From the NCBI RefSeq assembly GCF_902459745.1, contig NZ_CABPSJ010000003.1, positions 62,001-126,000 of the forward strand: DNA of 64,000 nt, given 5' to 3'. The stretch is from Pandoraea communis. Its GTDB lineage: Bacteria > Pseudomonadota > Gammaproteobacteria > Burkholderiales > Burkholderiaceae. The notes beneath the pieces were generated by a model. That model was not told where the DNA came from. It was given only the letters and a program-made list of their open reading frames with translations, and did no database searches. This document shows positions 24,622-34,857 of the stretch, in pieces (the first letter of the stretch is position 1; every line of letters starts with the position of its first letter). Position numbers and translations under genes: made by a program.

Positions 24622-27600
24622 ATGCTAAACATGTCGAGGCGCCAGTTTCTCAAAGTGAGTGGCGCAACGCTTGCCGGGTCCAGCCTGGCAATGCTCGGGT
24701 TCGCGCCCGACGCGGCACTGGCGGAAGTCCGTCAGTTCAAGCTGGCGCGAGCGACCGAAACCCGGAATACCTGCCCGTACTGTTCTGTCGCTTGCGGCAT
24801 TCTCATGTACAGCTACGGCGACGGTGCGAAGAACGCGAAGAAGAGCGTTTTCCACATCGAAGGCGATCCAGATCACCCGGTCAATCGCGGTACGCTGTGC
24901 CCGAAGGGCGCCAGCCTGATCGACTTCATTCACAGCCCGAATCGCCTCATGTATCCGGAATACCGCAAGCCGGGTTCGGACAAGTGGGAACGCATTTCCT
25001 GGGACGATGCGCTCGACCGCATCGCCAAACTGATGAAGGCCGACCGCGACGCCAACTTCGTTGAAAAGACGGACGACGGCATGACGGTCAACCGCTGGTT
25101 GACGACGGGCATGCTCGCCGCATCGGCATCGAGCAACGAAGTCGGTTACCTCACGCACAAAGTCATCCGCAGTACCGGGATGCTGGGATTCGATAATCAG
25201 GCGCGTGTCTGACATGGCCCGACGGTGGCAGGTCTTGCCCCGACGTTTGGCCGTGGAGCGATGACGAACCATTGGGTCGACATCAAGAACGCGGATCTGG
25301 TACTCATCATGGGCGGCAACGCAGCCGAGGCACACCCGTGCGGTTTCAAATGGGTGACCGAGGCGAAGGCGCACAACAAGGCGCGCCTGATCGTCGTCGA
25401 CCCGCGCTTCAACCGTTCGGCATCGGTCGCGGATTACTACGCCCCGATTCGTACCGGCACGGATATCGTCTTCCTCGGCGGGTTGATCAACTACCTGCTC
25501 ACGAACGACAAGATTCAGCACGAATACGTCAAGAACTACACCGATTTCACCTTCCTGGTGAAAGACGAGTTCGCGTTCGAAGACGGCATTTACTCGGGTT
25601 ATAACGCCGAGAAGCGTACTTATGACCGCAGCTCCTGGGATTACCAGAAGGGCGCCGACGGCTACGTGCTTACCGACCCGACGCTGCAACACCCACGCAC
25701 GGTGTTCCAGTTGATGAAGCAGCACTACTCGCGCTACACCATCGAGATGGTGGAGCGTGTGTGCGGCACGCCGGCCGACAAGGTCGAGTACATCTTCAAG
25801 CAGATCGCCGAGTGTTCGACGCCGACGCGCACCATGACCATCATGTATGCGCTGGGCTGGACGCAGCATTCCATCGGTTCGCAGATGATTCGAACCGGCG
25901 CGATGGTGCAACTGCTGCTGGGCAACATCGGTGTGGCGGGCGGCGGCATGAACGCGCTGCGCGGGCACTCGAACATCCAGGGTCTGACCGACCTCGGATT
26001 GATGACCGACTTGCTGCCGGGCTACATGTCGTTGCCGAAGCAGGCCGAGCAGAGTGTCGACCAATATTTGACGGCGCGTACGCAAAAGCCGTTGCGTCCG
26101 AACCAGCTCAGCTACTGGCAGAACTATCCGAAGTTCTACGTGAGCCTGATGAAGGCGTGGTGGGGCGACGCGGCCACGGCCGAGAACAACTGGGCGTACG
26201 ACTATCTGCCCAAGCTCGACAAGCCGTACGACCTGCTGCAGGTGCTCGAGTTGATGAACCAGGGGAAGATGACCGGCTACATCGCGCAGGGCTTCAACCC
26301 GCTCGCGGCCGCGCCGGGCAAGTTCAAGTGGGATCAGGCGCTCGCCAAGCTCAAGTTCCTGGTCGTCATGGACCCGCTGGCCACCGAGACGTCGGAGTTC
26401 TGGAAGAACTTTGGCGAGCACAACGACGTCGACTCCAGCAAGATCCAGACGGAGGTGTTCCGCCTGCCGACGACCTGCTTTGCCGAAGAAGACGGCGCGC
26501 TGGTCAACTCGGGCCGCTGGCTGCAATGGCACTGGAAGGGCGCCGAGCCGCCGGGCGAAGCACGCACCGACATCGAGATCATGACGGGGCTGTTCTTGCG
26601 CCTGCGCGAGATGTACAAGACGCAGGGCGGTAAATTCCCCGACCCGATCGTCAATCTGTCGTGGCCGTACGCCCAGGCGGAGAGCCCGTCGCCCGAGGAA
26701 ATCGCCAAGGAATACAACGGCCGTGCGCTCAAGGACATCGTCGATCCGAAGGACCCGACCAAGGTCACACGCAAGGCCGGCGAGCAATTGGCCGGCTTCG
26801 CGGAACTCAAGGACGACGGCAGTACCTCGTCGGGTTGCTGGATCTTTGCCGGTGCCTGGACACAGGCGGGTAACCAGATGGCGCGCCGCGACAACAGCGA
26901 TCCGACCGGTATCGGTCAGACGTTGAACTGGGCGTGGGCGTGGCCGGCGAACCGTCGCATTCTGTACAACCGTGCCTCGGCCGACCTCGCGGGCAAACCG
27001 TTCAATCCGAAGCACAAGCTGGTGTGGTGGAACGGCAAGGCCTGGACGGGGGCGGACGTGCCCGACTTCAAGGTCGACGAGGACCCGGCGGGCGGCATGA
27101 GCCCGTTCATCATGAACCCCGAGGGCGTGGCGCGCTTTTTCGCGAAGGCGGGTATGGCCGAAGGGCCGTTCCCCGAGCACTACGAGCCGTTCGAGACGCC
27201 GCTGGGCTACAACCCGCTGCATCCGAAGCAACCCAAGGCCACCAGCAATCCGGGCGCACGCGTGTTCCCGGACGATCTGGCGACGATGGGTACCGTGGAT
27301 AAATTCCCGTATGTGGCGACGACCTATCGTCTGACCGAGCATTTCCACTACTGGACCAAGCACGCGTTGCTCAATTCGATCATCCAGCCGGAGCAGTTCG
27401 TCGAGATCGGCGAAGCGCTGGCGAAGGAGATCGGCATTGTGGCGGGCGACACGGTCAAGGTGTCGTCCAACCGGGGCTTCATCAAGGCCCGCGCGGTCGT
27501 CACCAAGCGCATTCGTGCGCTCAAGGTGGACGGCAAGACGATTCACCACGTCGGCATTCCGATTCACTGGGGCTTCAAGGGGGTGGCCAAACCCGGGTTC

Positions 27601-27690
27601 CTCGCGAACACGCTTACGCCGATCGTCGGCGACGGCAATTCGCAGACCCCCGAGTTCAAGTCGTTCCTGGTGAAGGTCGAGAAGGCATAG
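24622..27690 (+). CDS. fdoG: Formate dehydrogenase major subunit, selenocysteine-containing
   Basis: 1022 residues, read through an in-frame TGA at 25210-25212 as selenocysteine 197 (context N-Q-A-R-V-U-H-G-P-T-V). It oxidises formate at a molybdenum or tungsten bis-pterin centre. The N-terminus is a Tat signal (S-R-R-Q-F-L-K); a [4Fe-4S] motif (C-P-Y-C-S-V-A-C-G) begins near residue 52; molybdopterin-oxidoreductase and dinucleotide-binding domains follow. Length and Sec position match E. coli FdnG/FdoG (Sec196). A SECIS hairpin follows the TGA, and fdoH, fdoI, fdhE, selA, selB and selC lie downstream. Automatic callers would split it at 25212; it is not a pseudogene. The start has GAGGAG upstream. 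Confidence 0.97.
25210..25242 (+). promoter_or_regulatory. UGA codon and bacterial SECIS element
   Basis: Ten bases after the TGA, a hairpin forms inside the coding sequence: stem CGG-T-GGCA (25223-25230), loop GGTCT (25231-25235), stem TGCC-CCG (25236-25242). It has a single bulged U and a GGUCU loop, the features SelB recognises in E. coli fdhF/fdnG. Confidence 0.93.
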
Positions 27691-27699
27691 GGAGGCGCC

Positions 27700-28650
27700 A
27701 TGGCACTGCAATCACTTGATATCAAACGGCGCTCGGCAACGACCTTGCCGTCGCCCTCTGTGCGCGAGGCGCACACGGGCGACGTCGCCAAACTCATCGA
27801 CGTCTCGAAGTGCATTGGCTGTAAGGCTTGCCAGACGGCGTGCATGGAATGGAACGATCTGCGCGACGAAGTCGGCGAGAACGTGGGCGTGTACGACAAT
27901 CCGCGCGACCTGTCGGCGGACTCGTGGACGCTCATGCGCTTCACCGAGTACGAAAACCCGAAGGGCGACCTCGAGTGGCTCATCCGCAAGGATGGCTGCA
28001 TGCATTGCGAGGACCCGGGCTGCCTGAAGGCCTGCCCGTCGCCGGGGGCGATCGTGCAATACGCCAACGGCATTGTCGATTTTCACGAAGAGAACTGCAT
28101 CGGCTGCGGGTACTGCATTACCGGGTGCCCGTTCAACATCCCGCGTATCTCGCAGAAGGACCACAAGGCCTACAAGTGCACGTTGTGTTCCGATCGCGTG
28201 TCGGTCGGGCTGGAGCCGGCGTGCGTGAAGACGTGTCCGACCGGCGCGATCATGTTCGGCACCAAGGACGCCATGAAAGATCAGGCGGCCGAGCGCATCG
28301 AAGACCTGAAGTCGCGGGGCTTCGATAACGCGGGGCTCTACGATCCGGCGGGGGTGGGTGGCACGCACGTGATGTACGTGCTGCATCATGCCGACAAGCC
28401 GTCGCTGTATCACGGCCTGCCGGATAACCCGCGCATCAGCCCGATGGTGACGTTCTGGAAGGGCATCGCCAAGCCGCTGGGCGTAGCCGCCATGGCGTTC
28501 ACTGCGATTGCCGGCTTCTTCCACTACATCAAGACCGGTCCGAACGAGACGACCGAAGAGGATGAGGCGCAAGCCCGCCGGTACGATGCATCCCGCAAGG
28601 GCGATGGTCCCGATGGCCAGAAGGGCGCCGTCACGCACGAGGAGGTCTGA
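27700..28650 (+). CDS. fdoH: Formate dehydrogenase iron-sulfur subunit
   Basis: 316 residues with four ferredoxin-type Cys clusters: C-I-G-C-K-A-C (~residue 33), C-M-H-C...C-L-K-A-C-P (~100), C-I-G-C-G-Y-C (~133) and C-T-L-C...C-V-K-T-C-P (~160). These form the electron wire from FdoG to cytochrome b. A single C-terminal transmembrane helix ([13 protein letters not shown]) anchors it on the periplasmic side, as in FdnH/FdoH. GGGAGG lies just before ATG 27700, nine bases after fdoG. The signal-less N-terminus fits export with FdoG by Tat. Confidence 0.95.
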   Translation: MALQSLDIKRRSATTLPSPSVREAHTGDVAKLIDVSKCIGCKACQTACMEWNDLRDEVGENVGVYDNPRDLSADSWTLMRFTEYENPKGDLEWLIRKDGCMHCEDPGCLKACPSPGAIVQYANGIVDFHEENCIGCGYCITGCPFNIPRISQKDHKAYKCTLCSDRVSVGLEPACVKTCPTGAIMFGTKDAMKDQAAERIEDLKSRGFDNAGLYDPAGVGGTHVMYVLHHADKPSLYHGLPDNPRISPMVTFWKGIAKPLGVAAMAFTAIAGFFHYIKTGPNETTEEDEAQARRYDASRKGDGPDGQKGAVTHEEV

Positions 28651-28652
28651 CC

Positions 28653-29291
28653 ATGTCGCACGAACCAAGCGATCGCAAGGACGATCTGATCGAGCGTTAC
28701 AACGCCGCGGAGCGCATCAACCACTGGATTGTCGCGGGCACGTTCATTCTGCTCGCGCTTTCCGGGCTGGCGCTGTTCCATCCGTCGATGTTCTGGCTCA
28801 CCCATCTGTTCGGCGGCGGGCCGTGGACGCGGATTCTGCATCCGTTCGTCGGGCTGGTGATGTTCGTCGCCTTCGTGTGGCTCGCGCTGCGGCTTGCCCG
28901 CTACAACAAGTTCGAGTCGCGCGACACGGAGTGGATGAAGAAGATCGGTGACGTGCTCGACAATCGCGAAGAGAATCTGCCGGAGGTCGGGCGCTACAAC
29001 GCCGGACAGAAGCTGCTTTTCTATGTGATGGTGTTGTGCATGATCGGACTGCTGCTCTCGGGTATCGTGATCTGGCGCGCATATTTCGCGTTCTACTTCC
29101 CGATCTGGGTTGTTCGTCTGGCATCCGATGTGCATGCGGTGTGTGCATTCGTGTTGATTTGCGGCATCATTACGCACATCTACGCGGCGATCTGGATCAA
29201 GGGTTCCGTGCGCGCCATGACGCGCGGAACCGTCACCCGCGGCTGGGCGTGGAAACACCATCGCGCCTGGTACAAGCAACTCAACAAATGA
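28653..29291 (+). CDS. fdoI: Formate dehydrogenase cytochrome b556 subunit
   Basis: 212 residues with four hydrophobic segments and histidines in the positions of the FdnI/FdoI b-type hemes (R-I-N-H-W, L-H-P-F-V-G, D-V-H-A, I-I-T-H-I-Y). It passes electrons from the Fe-S subunit to quinone in the inner membrane. It begins two bases after the fdoH stop, with GAGGAGG overlapping the fdoH end. Size agrees with E. coli FdnI (217). Confidence 0.95.
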   Translation: MSHEPSDRKDDLIERYNAAERINHWIVAGTFILLALSGLALFHPSMFWLTHLFGGGPWTRILHPFVGLVMFVAFVWLALRLARYNKFESRDTEWMKKIGDVLDNREENLPEVGRYNAGQKLLFYVMVLCMIGLLLSGIVIWRAYFAFYFPIWVVRLASDVHAVCAFVLICGIITHIYAAIWIKGSVRAMTRGTVTRGWAWKHHRAWYKQLNK

Positions 29292-29333
29292 GTCCGGCCC
29301 AGGTGGCCGGACGCTCTTACGAGGCCGGCCACC

Positions 29334-30374
29334 TTGCAACGCATTCTTGAACCCGGACAGATCGAGTCGCTCGATCGCACTTCCATTCCCCGTTTGCGCA
29401 TGCCGCAGCGTGCCGAGGTTTTCTCGGCACGGGCGGCGCGCTTGCGTCAACTTGCCGACGGCCATCCGCTGGGCGACTACCTGCGGCTGATGGCCGTACT
29501 TGTCGACGCGCAGCAACGCGTGCTCGACAACTTCCAGCCAGAACGCCCGTCCGTCGAATCCATCGAGCAGGCACAGCGGCACTGCATGCCGCTCGTGCCC
29601 GCCACCGGCGGATACGACGCGGGGCGCTGGCAGCCGCTGCTCACACCGCTGCTCGACGCTGTGGCGGCGCAGCCGGACTTGCCGGCTCCGGTTCGCGGGG
29701 TACTCGATCGGATTCGTGCAACCGATCCGGCCACGCTCGAAGCTGGGGCGCTATCGCTGCTCGCCGGGCACGGCAAAGGCGTCGATGCCGCGAGCGCACC
29801 GTTTCTGATGGCCGCGCTGCAAGTGCTCTGGACGGGCGTGGCAAGCACGTTCGATGCAAGCGAAGTGCCGATGCTCGACGTGCCCAACGTCTGCCCGGTG
29901 TGCGGCACGCTGCCGGTGGCGAGCGTCGTTCGTATCGGTGGCGCGCACGAAGGCTACCGCTATCTCGCCTGCGGACTGTGCTCGACCGAATGGCATATGG
30001 TTCGCGTGAAGTGCACCCATTGCGAAGCGAGCGAACATGTCGCGTACCACGTCGTCGACAAGTCGGGGGACGCAGCGGCATCGAACGCACAAGCTTTGGC
30101 GGCAGTCAATGCCGAGGCAGACGTCGCCAAGGCCGCCGATGGCCGTCCGAAGCTCGACGAAGCGGCCAAGCGCGTTGCGTCGTCACCCATCCGGGCAGAG
30201 TCGTGCGACGACTGCCACGGCTATCGCAAGATCTTCTATCAGGACAAAGACCCGTTCGTCGAGCCAGTTGCCGATGACCTCGCGAGCCTCGCCCTCGACG
30301 TATTGATGGGCGAAGCGGGATACGCGCGGGCCAACGGGAACCCGTTGCTCTGGCAGAACACTGAAGACGCTTAA
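29334..30374 (+). CDS. fdhE: FdhE, formate dehydrogenase accessory protein
   Basis: 346-residue cytoplasmic protein needed for maturation and quality control of Tat-exported formate dehydrogenases. R-A[16 protein letters not shown] near residue 35 matches FdhE. The C-terminal half has the rubredoxin-like zinc motifs C-P-V-C-G, C-G-L-C-S, C-T-H-C and C-D-D-C-H. The only usual start codon in this frame after the in-frame fdoI stop (29289) is TTG 29334, with GAGG nine bases upstream, so a TTG start is very likely and expression may be low. It lies between fdoI and selA. Confidence 0.9.
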   Translation: MQRILEPGQIESLDRTSIPRLRMPQRAEVFSARAARLRQLADGHPLGDYLRLMAVLVDAQQRVLDNFQPERPSVESIEQAQRHCMPLVPATGGYDAGRWQPLLTPLLDAVAAQPDLPAPVRGVLDRIRATDPATLEAGALSLLAGHGKGVDAASAPFLMAALQVLWTGVASTFDASEVPMLDVPNVCPVCGTLPVASVVRIGGAHEGYRYLACGLCSTEWHMVRVKCTHCEASEHVAYHVVDKSGDAAASNAQALAAVNAEADVAKAADGRPKLDEAAKRVASSPIRAESCDDCHGYRKIFYQDKDPFVEPVADDLASLALDVLMGEAGYARANGNPLLWQNTEDA

Positions 30375-30384
30375 GGGGATGGGG

Positions 30385-31815
30385 ATGGCCGAGCACGATC
30401 ACGGGCTGGCGGGGGCGGCGGATCTGCCGTCGCTTGACCGGCTGCTGGGGATGCCGGAGTTTCAGGCCGCGCTGGCCGACTTTGGCCGCACACAAGTCAC
30501 GGCTGCCTTGCGTCGTGATCTCGACGAATGCCGTGCGGCGGCGCTCACGGGCACGCTGACGCGTGACACGCTCACACCGGCTGCTTTCGGGGGGCGAGTG
30601 ACGCACGCCCTGACCGAGCGCAACCGGGGGACGCTGCGTCCGGTCTTCAATCTCACGGGTACGGTGCTGCACACGAATCTCGGACGCGCGTTGCTGCCGG
30701 AGGCCGCCGTCGAGGCCGTCATGCAGGCGCTCACCGCCCCGGCCAACCTCGAATTCGATCTCGCTACTGGCGGACGCGGCGACCGCGACGATCTCGTCGC
30801 GCCCTTGCTGTGCGAGTTGACCGGCGGCGAGGCGGCAACTGTCGTGAACAACAACGCAGCGGCGGTGCTGCTGATGCTGGCGACGCTCGCCAAGCGTCGT
30901 GAGGTCGTCGTCTCGCGCGGCGAACTGGTGGAGATCGGCGGCGCGTTTCGCATCCCCGACATCATGACGCACGCGGGCGCGAAGCTCGTCGAGGTGGGCA
31001 CGACCAATCGCACCCATGCCGCCGACTATCGCAATGCGATTGGCGACAAGACGGCGTTGCTGATGAAAGTGCATTGCAGCAACTACGAGGTTTCTGGCTT
31101 CACCAAGAGTGTCGACGTTGCCGAGGTCGTGCAGATTGCCCGGCCGCACGGTGTGCCGGTGGCGGTGGATCTCGGCAGCGGCACGCTCGCGCCGCTGGAG
31201 CGCTGGGGCCTGCCGCACGAGACGACCGTGCAGGAGACGATTGCGGCGGGCGCCGATCTCGTCACCTTTTCCGGCGACAAATTGCTGGGCGGGCCACAGG
31301 CGGGCATGATCGTCGGACGCAAGGACCTCATCGCCAAAATCAAGAAGCATCCGCTCAAGCGAGCACTGCGCGTCGGCAAACTGACGCTTGCTGCGCTCGA
31401 GCCGGTGCTGCGCCTGTATCGCGATCCGGATCATCTGACCGAGCGGCTCACCACGTTGCGGCTGCTCACGCGTACACGTGCCGACATGGCGGTGCAGGCG
31501 GAGCGTCTCGCTCCCGTTCTTGCGCAGTCGCTGGGCGATGCCTATACCGTCACCGCCGCGCCGATGGTGAGTCAGATCGGCAGTGGCGCGTTGCCCGTCG
31601 AGCAGCTTCCGAGTTATGGACTGGCGATTGCGCCTGCCGGTGGTGGCAAACGTGGCAGCGGTCGTGCGCTCGCCAAACTCGAAGCGGCGTTGCGCGCGCT
31701 GCCGTATCCGGTGATCGGCCGCATTGCCGATCAGACGTTATGGCTCGATCTGCGTTGTCTCGAAACGGAGGAAGAGGCGCGGCTCGCGCTGCAATTTGCG
31801 GAGCTTCGTGCATGA
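30385..31815 (+). CDS. selA: L-seryl-tRNA(Sec) selenium transferase
   Basis: 476-residue PLP enzyme that converts Ser-tRNA(Sec) to Sec-tRNA(Sec) with selenophosphate. The PLP lysine lies in [14 protein letters not shown] (about residue 299, E. coli K295). The N-terminal P-S-L-D-R-L-L segment matches the SelA tRNA-binding region. ATG 30385 is preferred over 30379 because AAGGGG (30373-30378) is spaced six bases from it; both are in frame. The stop overlaps the selB start (ATGA). Confidence 0.96.
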   Translation: MAEHDHGLAGAADLPSLDRLLGMPEFQAALADFGRTQVTAALRRDLDECRAAALTGTLTRDTLTPAAFGGRVTHALTERNRGTLRPVFNLTGTVLHTNLGRALLPEAAVEAVMQALTAPANLEFDLATGGRGDRDDLVAPLLCELTGGEAATVVNNNAAAVLLMLATLAKRREVVVSRGELVEIGGAFRIPDIMTHAGAKLVEVGTTNRTHAADYRNAIGDKTALLMKVHCSNYEVSGFTKSVDVAEVVQIARPHGVPVAVDLGSGTLAPLERWGLPHETTVQETIAAGADLVTFSGDKLLGGPQAGMIVGRKDLIAKIKKHPLKRALRVGKLTLAALEPVLRLYRDPDHLTERLTTLRLLTRTRADMAVQAERLAPVLAQSLGDAYTVTAAPMVSQIGSGALPVEQLPSYGLAIAPAGGGKRGSGRALAKLEAALRALPYPVIGRIADQTLWLDLRCLETEEEARLALQFAELRA

Positions 31816-33722
31816 TCGTGGGCACCGCAGGTCATATCGACCACGGCAAGACGAGTCTCGTTCGCGCGTTGACCGGTGTCGACACCGACCGGCTGAAGGA
31901 AGAAAAAGCGCGCGGCATTTCCATTGAATTGGGGTATGCCTACACACCGTTGCCGGATGGGGAGGTGTTGGGATTCATCGACGTTCCCGGACACGAGAAG
32001 TTGATTCACACGATGGCGGCCGGTGCGGTCGGCATCGACTTCGCGTTGCTGGTGATCGCGGCAGACGACGGCATCATGCCGCAGACGCGCGAGCATCTCG
32101 CCATTCTGACGATGTTGGGCGTGCGGCGTGGCATGGTGGCGCTGTCCAAGGCGGATCGTGTCGACGCGGTGCGTCTGGCGGCGGTGACGCAAGAGATCTC
32201 GCAATGGCTCGCGCACACCCCGCTGGCCCAGGCTGACGTGGTGCCTGTGTGCGCGACGACGCCGGGCGACGCTGGTGTGGCGCTGTTGCGCGAGTCGTTG
32301 ACGCGTGCGGCGCAGGCGCTGAGCGAGTCCGGCAACGCATCGCGCCGCAACGACGCCGTGTTTCGACTGGCGGTGGACCGCGTCTTCACGCTGGCGGGCC
32401 AAGGCACGGTCGTGACCGGCACGGCGTTCGCCGGCACCGTGCACGTGGGGGACTCCCTCACGGTGATGCCGCAGGGACTGCCGGTGCGCGTACGCAGCAT
32501 CCATGCACAGAACCGGCCGGTGGAAGCGGGCAAGGCAGGGCAGCGCTGTGCGTTGAATCTGGCGGGTGTCGAGCGTGACCAGCTCGGGCGCGGCGACTGG
32601 ATCGTCGCTGCGGGATTGTCGGCGCCGTCGACGCATGTGGACGTCGAGCTGCATTGGCTGGAAGGCAGTGCGCCGCTCACGCAATGGTTTCCGCTGCACG
32701 TTCATTTAGGCACGGCGCATCGGCAGGCCCATACGGTGCTTCTCGAAGGCGACACGCTGGCGCCGGGGAGTACGATGCGCGTGCAGTTGGTCTTCGATAC
32801 GCCTGTTTGCGCAATGCCGGGCGACCGCTTCATCGTGCGCAATCCGCAGGCGACGGCAACCGTTGGCGGCGGACGCGTGCTCGACCCGGCGGCGCCCGAA
32901 CGAAAGCGTCGTTCGGCTGCGCGTCTGGCGTGGCTCGATGCCGTTGCGCGTTATCTCGATGATGACGGGCTCGATGCGCTTCTCGCGCAGTCGGCATTCG
33001 GACTGACGAGTGCGCAGGTGGTCGCGCTGACGGGGTTGCCTGCGGGGCAATGGCAGTGGCCGGCGAACGCCGTGGTGCTTCCCGAGGCGGAAGGGGGGGC
33101 ACTGGCGTTTGCGCCGCAGGCGTGGGACATCGTTCGCAGCCGGGTGCTCGATGCGCTGCGCGACTATCACGCACGCGTGCCGGACGAGCCGGGTCTCGAT
33201 GCTGCGCGTCTGGGCCGCATGACGTGGCCGTCGCTGGACACCTCGTGCTGGCGCATTGTGGTGCGCGCGATGTTGGCCGAAGGTGCGCTGGCGCGCACGG
33301 GTGCGTGGTTGCACCTGCCGGCGCACCGCGTCGAAATGACGGATGAGGAGAATGCGCTGGCCGAAGTGTTGCTGCAGTGCGTGGCGCGGGGGCACTTCGA
33401 TCCGCCTTGGGTCCGGGATATGGGACGCGAGCTGAACGTGCCCGAAGAGCGGGTACGCTCGGTGTTGCGCAAGCTCGCGCGGCAGGCACGCGTGCATCAG
33501 ATCGTTAAGGACCTGTTCTACGACGACGCGTGCATGCAGACGCTGGCGGGCATGATCGCCGGCGCGGACGGCAAGGTCGAAGCCGGCGTGTTTCGGGATG
33601 CGACGGGATTGGGGCGCAAGCGTGCGATTCAGATTCTGGAGTTCTTCGATCGTGCGGGATATACTCGCCGCGTTGGCAATTTTCATGTGCGGCGTCCCGG
33701 AGTGGTGTGGGGGGCGGCGTAA
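31812..33722 (+). CDS. selB: Selenocysteine-specific elongation factor SelB
   Basis: 636-residue GTPase that carries Sec-tRNA(Sec) to UGA codons marked by a SECIS. Motifs: G1 G-H-I-D-H-G-K-T-S (residues 7-15), G3 D-V-P-G-H-E (~58), EF-Tu-like beta domains (~175-370), then C-terminal winged helices that bind the SECIS (~380-636). Length fits E. coli SelB (614) with small insertions. It overlaps selA by four bases. Together with selC and the fdoG SECIS it completes the decoding apparatus. Confidence 0.96.
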   Translation: MIVGTAGHIDHGKTSLVRALTGVDTDRLKEEKARGISIELGYAYTPLPDGEVLGFIDVPGHEKLIHTMAAGAVGIDFALLVIAADDGIMPQTREHLAILTMLGVRRGMVALSKADRVDAVRLAAVTQEISQWLAHTPLAQADVVPVCATTPGDAGVALLRESLTRAAQALSESGNASRRNDAVFRLAVDRVFTLAGQGTVVTGTAFAGTVHVGDSLTVMPQGLPVRVRSIHAQNRPVEAGKAGQRCALNLAGVERDQLGRGDWIVAAGLSAPSTHVDVELHWLEGSAPLTQWFPLHVHLGTAHRQAHTVLLEGDTLAPGSTMRVQLVFDTPVCAMPGDRFIVRNPQATATVGGGRVLDPAAPERKRRSAARLAWLDAVARYLDDDGLDALLAQSAFGLTSAQVVALTGLPAGQWQWPANAVVLPEAEGGALAFAPQAWDIVRSRVLDALRDYHARVPDEPGLDAARLGRMTWPSLDTSCWRIVVRAMLAEGALARTGAWLHLPAHRVEMTDEENALAEVLLQCVARGHFDPPWVRDMGRELNVPEERVRSVLRKLARQARVHQIVKDLFYDDACMQTLAGMIAGADGKVEAGVFRDATGLGRKRAIQILEFFDRAGYTRRVGNFHVRRPGVVWGAA

Positions 33723-33813
33723 GTCAATGTTGGGGTGACGTTATCGTTAGGTCGCCTGCGCAATGCAGGAGCACTTCCCTCGTCATTGGGCAAGTGAAAT
33801 TGTTTTGAATTAA

Positions 33814-33909
33814 GGAAGGCATCCGTATCCGGTGATGCGGCCGGGCTTCAAACCCGGTTGGGGGCGTCAGCCGCTCCCAGGTCGGTTCGACTCCGGCTGC
33901 TTTCCGCCA
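33814..33909 (+). tRNA. selC: tRNA-Sec (anticodon TCA), CCA encoded
   Basis: 96-base tRNA. It has an 8-bp acceptor stem (GGAAGGCA / TGCTTTCC with one G-U), anticodon loop CTTCAAA with TCA at 33848-33850, a long variable arm (~33859-33880), T-arm GGTTCGACTCC and encoded GCCA at 33906-33909. These are the specific features of bacterial tRNA-Sec and it lies 91 bp after selB. Confidence 0.97.
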
Positions 33910-33929
33910 GAGATTCTTGTGTGGTCCAA

Positions 33930-33972
33930 CAAAATGCCCGTCGACGCCTTACGGCCGTCAACGGGCATTTTG
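33930..33972. terminator. Strong terminator after selC
   Basis: Inverted repeat CAAAATGCCCGT ... ACGGGCATTTTG, extended by GACG/CGTC in the interior. The A- and T-rich ends would terminate transcription from either strand. It closes the fdo-sel cluster. Confidence 0.88.
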
Positions 33973-33991
33973 CTATGACGAGGGCGATTGC

Positions 33992-34099
33992 TCAGAGGGG
34001 CCTTCGCCGATTCAGGTTCGGCGCGTACAGCATGCGGGAATTTGAGAACAGGAATGAGTGCGTCACAGACATAAACGACACAAACAACATGGCCGACAT
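33992..34099 (-). pseudogene. Remnant of an amino-acid permease (APC family)
   Basis: A 35-codon fragment on the minus strand has a hydrophobic stretch followed by F-S-N-S-R-M-L-Y-A and then, abruptly, N-L-N-R-R-R-P-L and a stop. S-x-S-R-M-L-Y-A and a following N-R-R-G-V-P are a pair found in AroP/LysP-type permeases, so this looks like a fragment with an internal deletion. The frame is open a little further upstream (to ~34155). Moderate to low certainty. Confidence 0.4.
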
Positions 34100-34160
34100 G
34101 GCGAGCGCGGCGTTCGGGAAACCGGCCTTGCTCAGTGGCGGCACATAGGGCGAGGCTAGG

Positions 34161-34673
34161 TTAGCCTTGTCGGTCCCGCGGCAGATGACGAAGGATCGTG
34201 GCGACAGCCTGCTTCACCGACAGGCCGGCAGTGTCGATGACGAGAGGCTCGGTATCCCAAGCATCGTATTGACGTTCGAGCACGCTTTCCCATGTCGGCA
34301 GGTTGTGGCCGGGAATATCGGCACGTCGGCCCTCGACCCTGGCGCGGTGCATGGCTGCATCGGAGCAAATCAGCGCGACCTCGACGATAGGCACACCGGT
34401 TTCGCGCGCCACACGTCGCCAGGCACTGCGCGTCACCTGCAAGGCATTGACCGAATCCGCGACGACGGTCTGCCCAAGGCGCAAATTGTCTTTCGCCACG
34501 GCATACCCGGCGAGATAGCCGGCAGGCCCCACATCGGCACCGCAGCTTCCAGACGCGATAAATGCCTGCTCCAACGTATCGATACGCAGATAGACTGCGG
34601 CCATCTCGCGAGCGAGGGCTTGCGCCACGGTTGTTTTTCCGGCACCTGGCAGTCCGGCGAAGGCGATCAACAT
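34161..34673 (-). CDS. P-loop kinase (AAA/zeta-toxin/chloramphenicol phosphotransferase-like)
   Basis: 170 residues with a Walker A motif at the N-terminus (G-L-P-G-A-G-K-T-T, residues 8-16), a Y-L-R-I-D-T-L strand and R-R-A-D-I-P lid-like residues. This is the fold of small-molecule kinases that phosphorylate hydroxyls of sugars or nucleosides. The substrate cannot be told. ATG 34673 is chosen; an in-frame GTG at 34688 would add five residues. It stands alone between two transporter remnants downstream of selC. Confidence 0.75.
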   Translation of the reverse strand: MLIAFAGLPGAGKTTVAQALAREMAAVYLRIDTLEQAFIASGSCGADVGPAGYLAGYAVAKDNLRLGQTVVADSVNALQVTRSAWRRVARETGVPIVEVALICSDAAMHRARVEGRRADIPGHNLPTWESVLERQYDAWDTEPLVIDTAGLSVKQAVATILRHLPRDRQG

Positions 34674-34698
34674 TTGCGAGGTTCTCACTAAGGTGCGA

Positions 34699-34857
34699 TC
34701 ACGCCGTCGCGCCGTTCGATGTTGTCAGCGCGGCCACGCCGAATCGGAAGCCCCGGCTGGCGCTGGCCGTCGAGATGTAGACGGTCGTTGGTCCGGGAAT
34801 CGCGACGAGCACGGCGACGGTCGCCAGAAAGTGCGGCAGAAGATTGAAATTGATCAT
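34699..34857 (-). pseudogene. Truncated LysE/RhtB-family exporter (N-terminal remnant)
   Basis: 52 codons encode the characteristic LysE start: a first helix with F-L-A-T-V-A-V-L-V-A-I-P-G-P-T-T-V-Y, then A-S-A-S-R-G-F-R-F-G-V-A-A. The P-G-P motif and the G-x-x-x-G segment are family hallmarks. The frame then stops, whereas real LysE proteins run ~205 residues. It is therefore a decayed gene end, most likely not functional. Confidence 0.65.

Noticed and set aside
25210-25212. Nonsense mutation splitting a formate dehydrogenase gene
   Set aside because: The TGA is at the Sec codon, has a SECIS after it and selA, selB and selC lie downstream, so it is read as selenocysteine.
24625-27711. 1028-codon open frame antisense to fdoG
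   Set aside because: It is the high-GC shadow of the fdoG codons: Arg/His/Val-rich, no domain, no start signal. The sense strand has a secure selenoprotein.
33858-34148. 97-codon ORF starting inside selC
   Set aside because: It overlaps the tRNA and terminator and has no protein-like composition.
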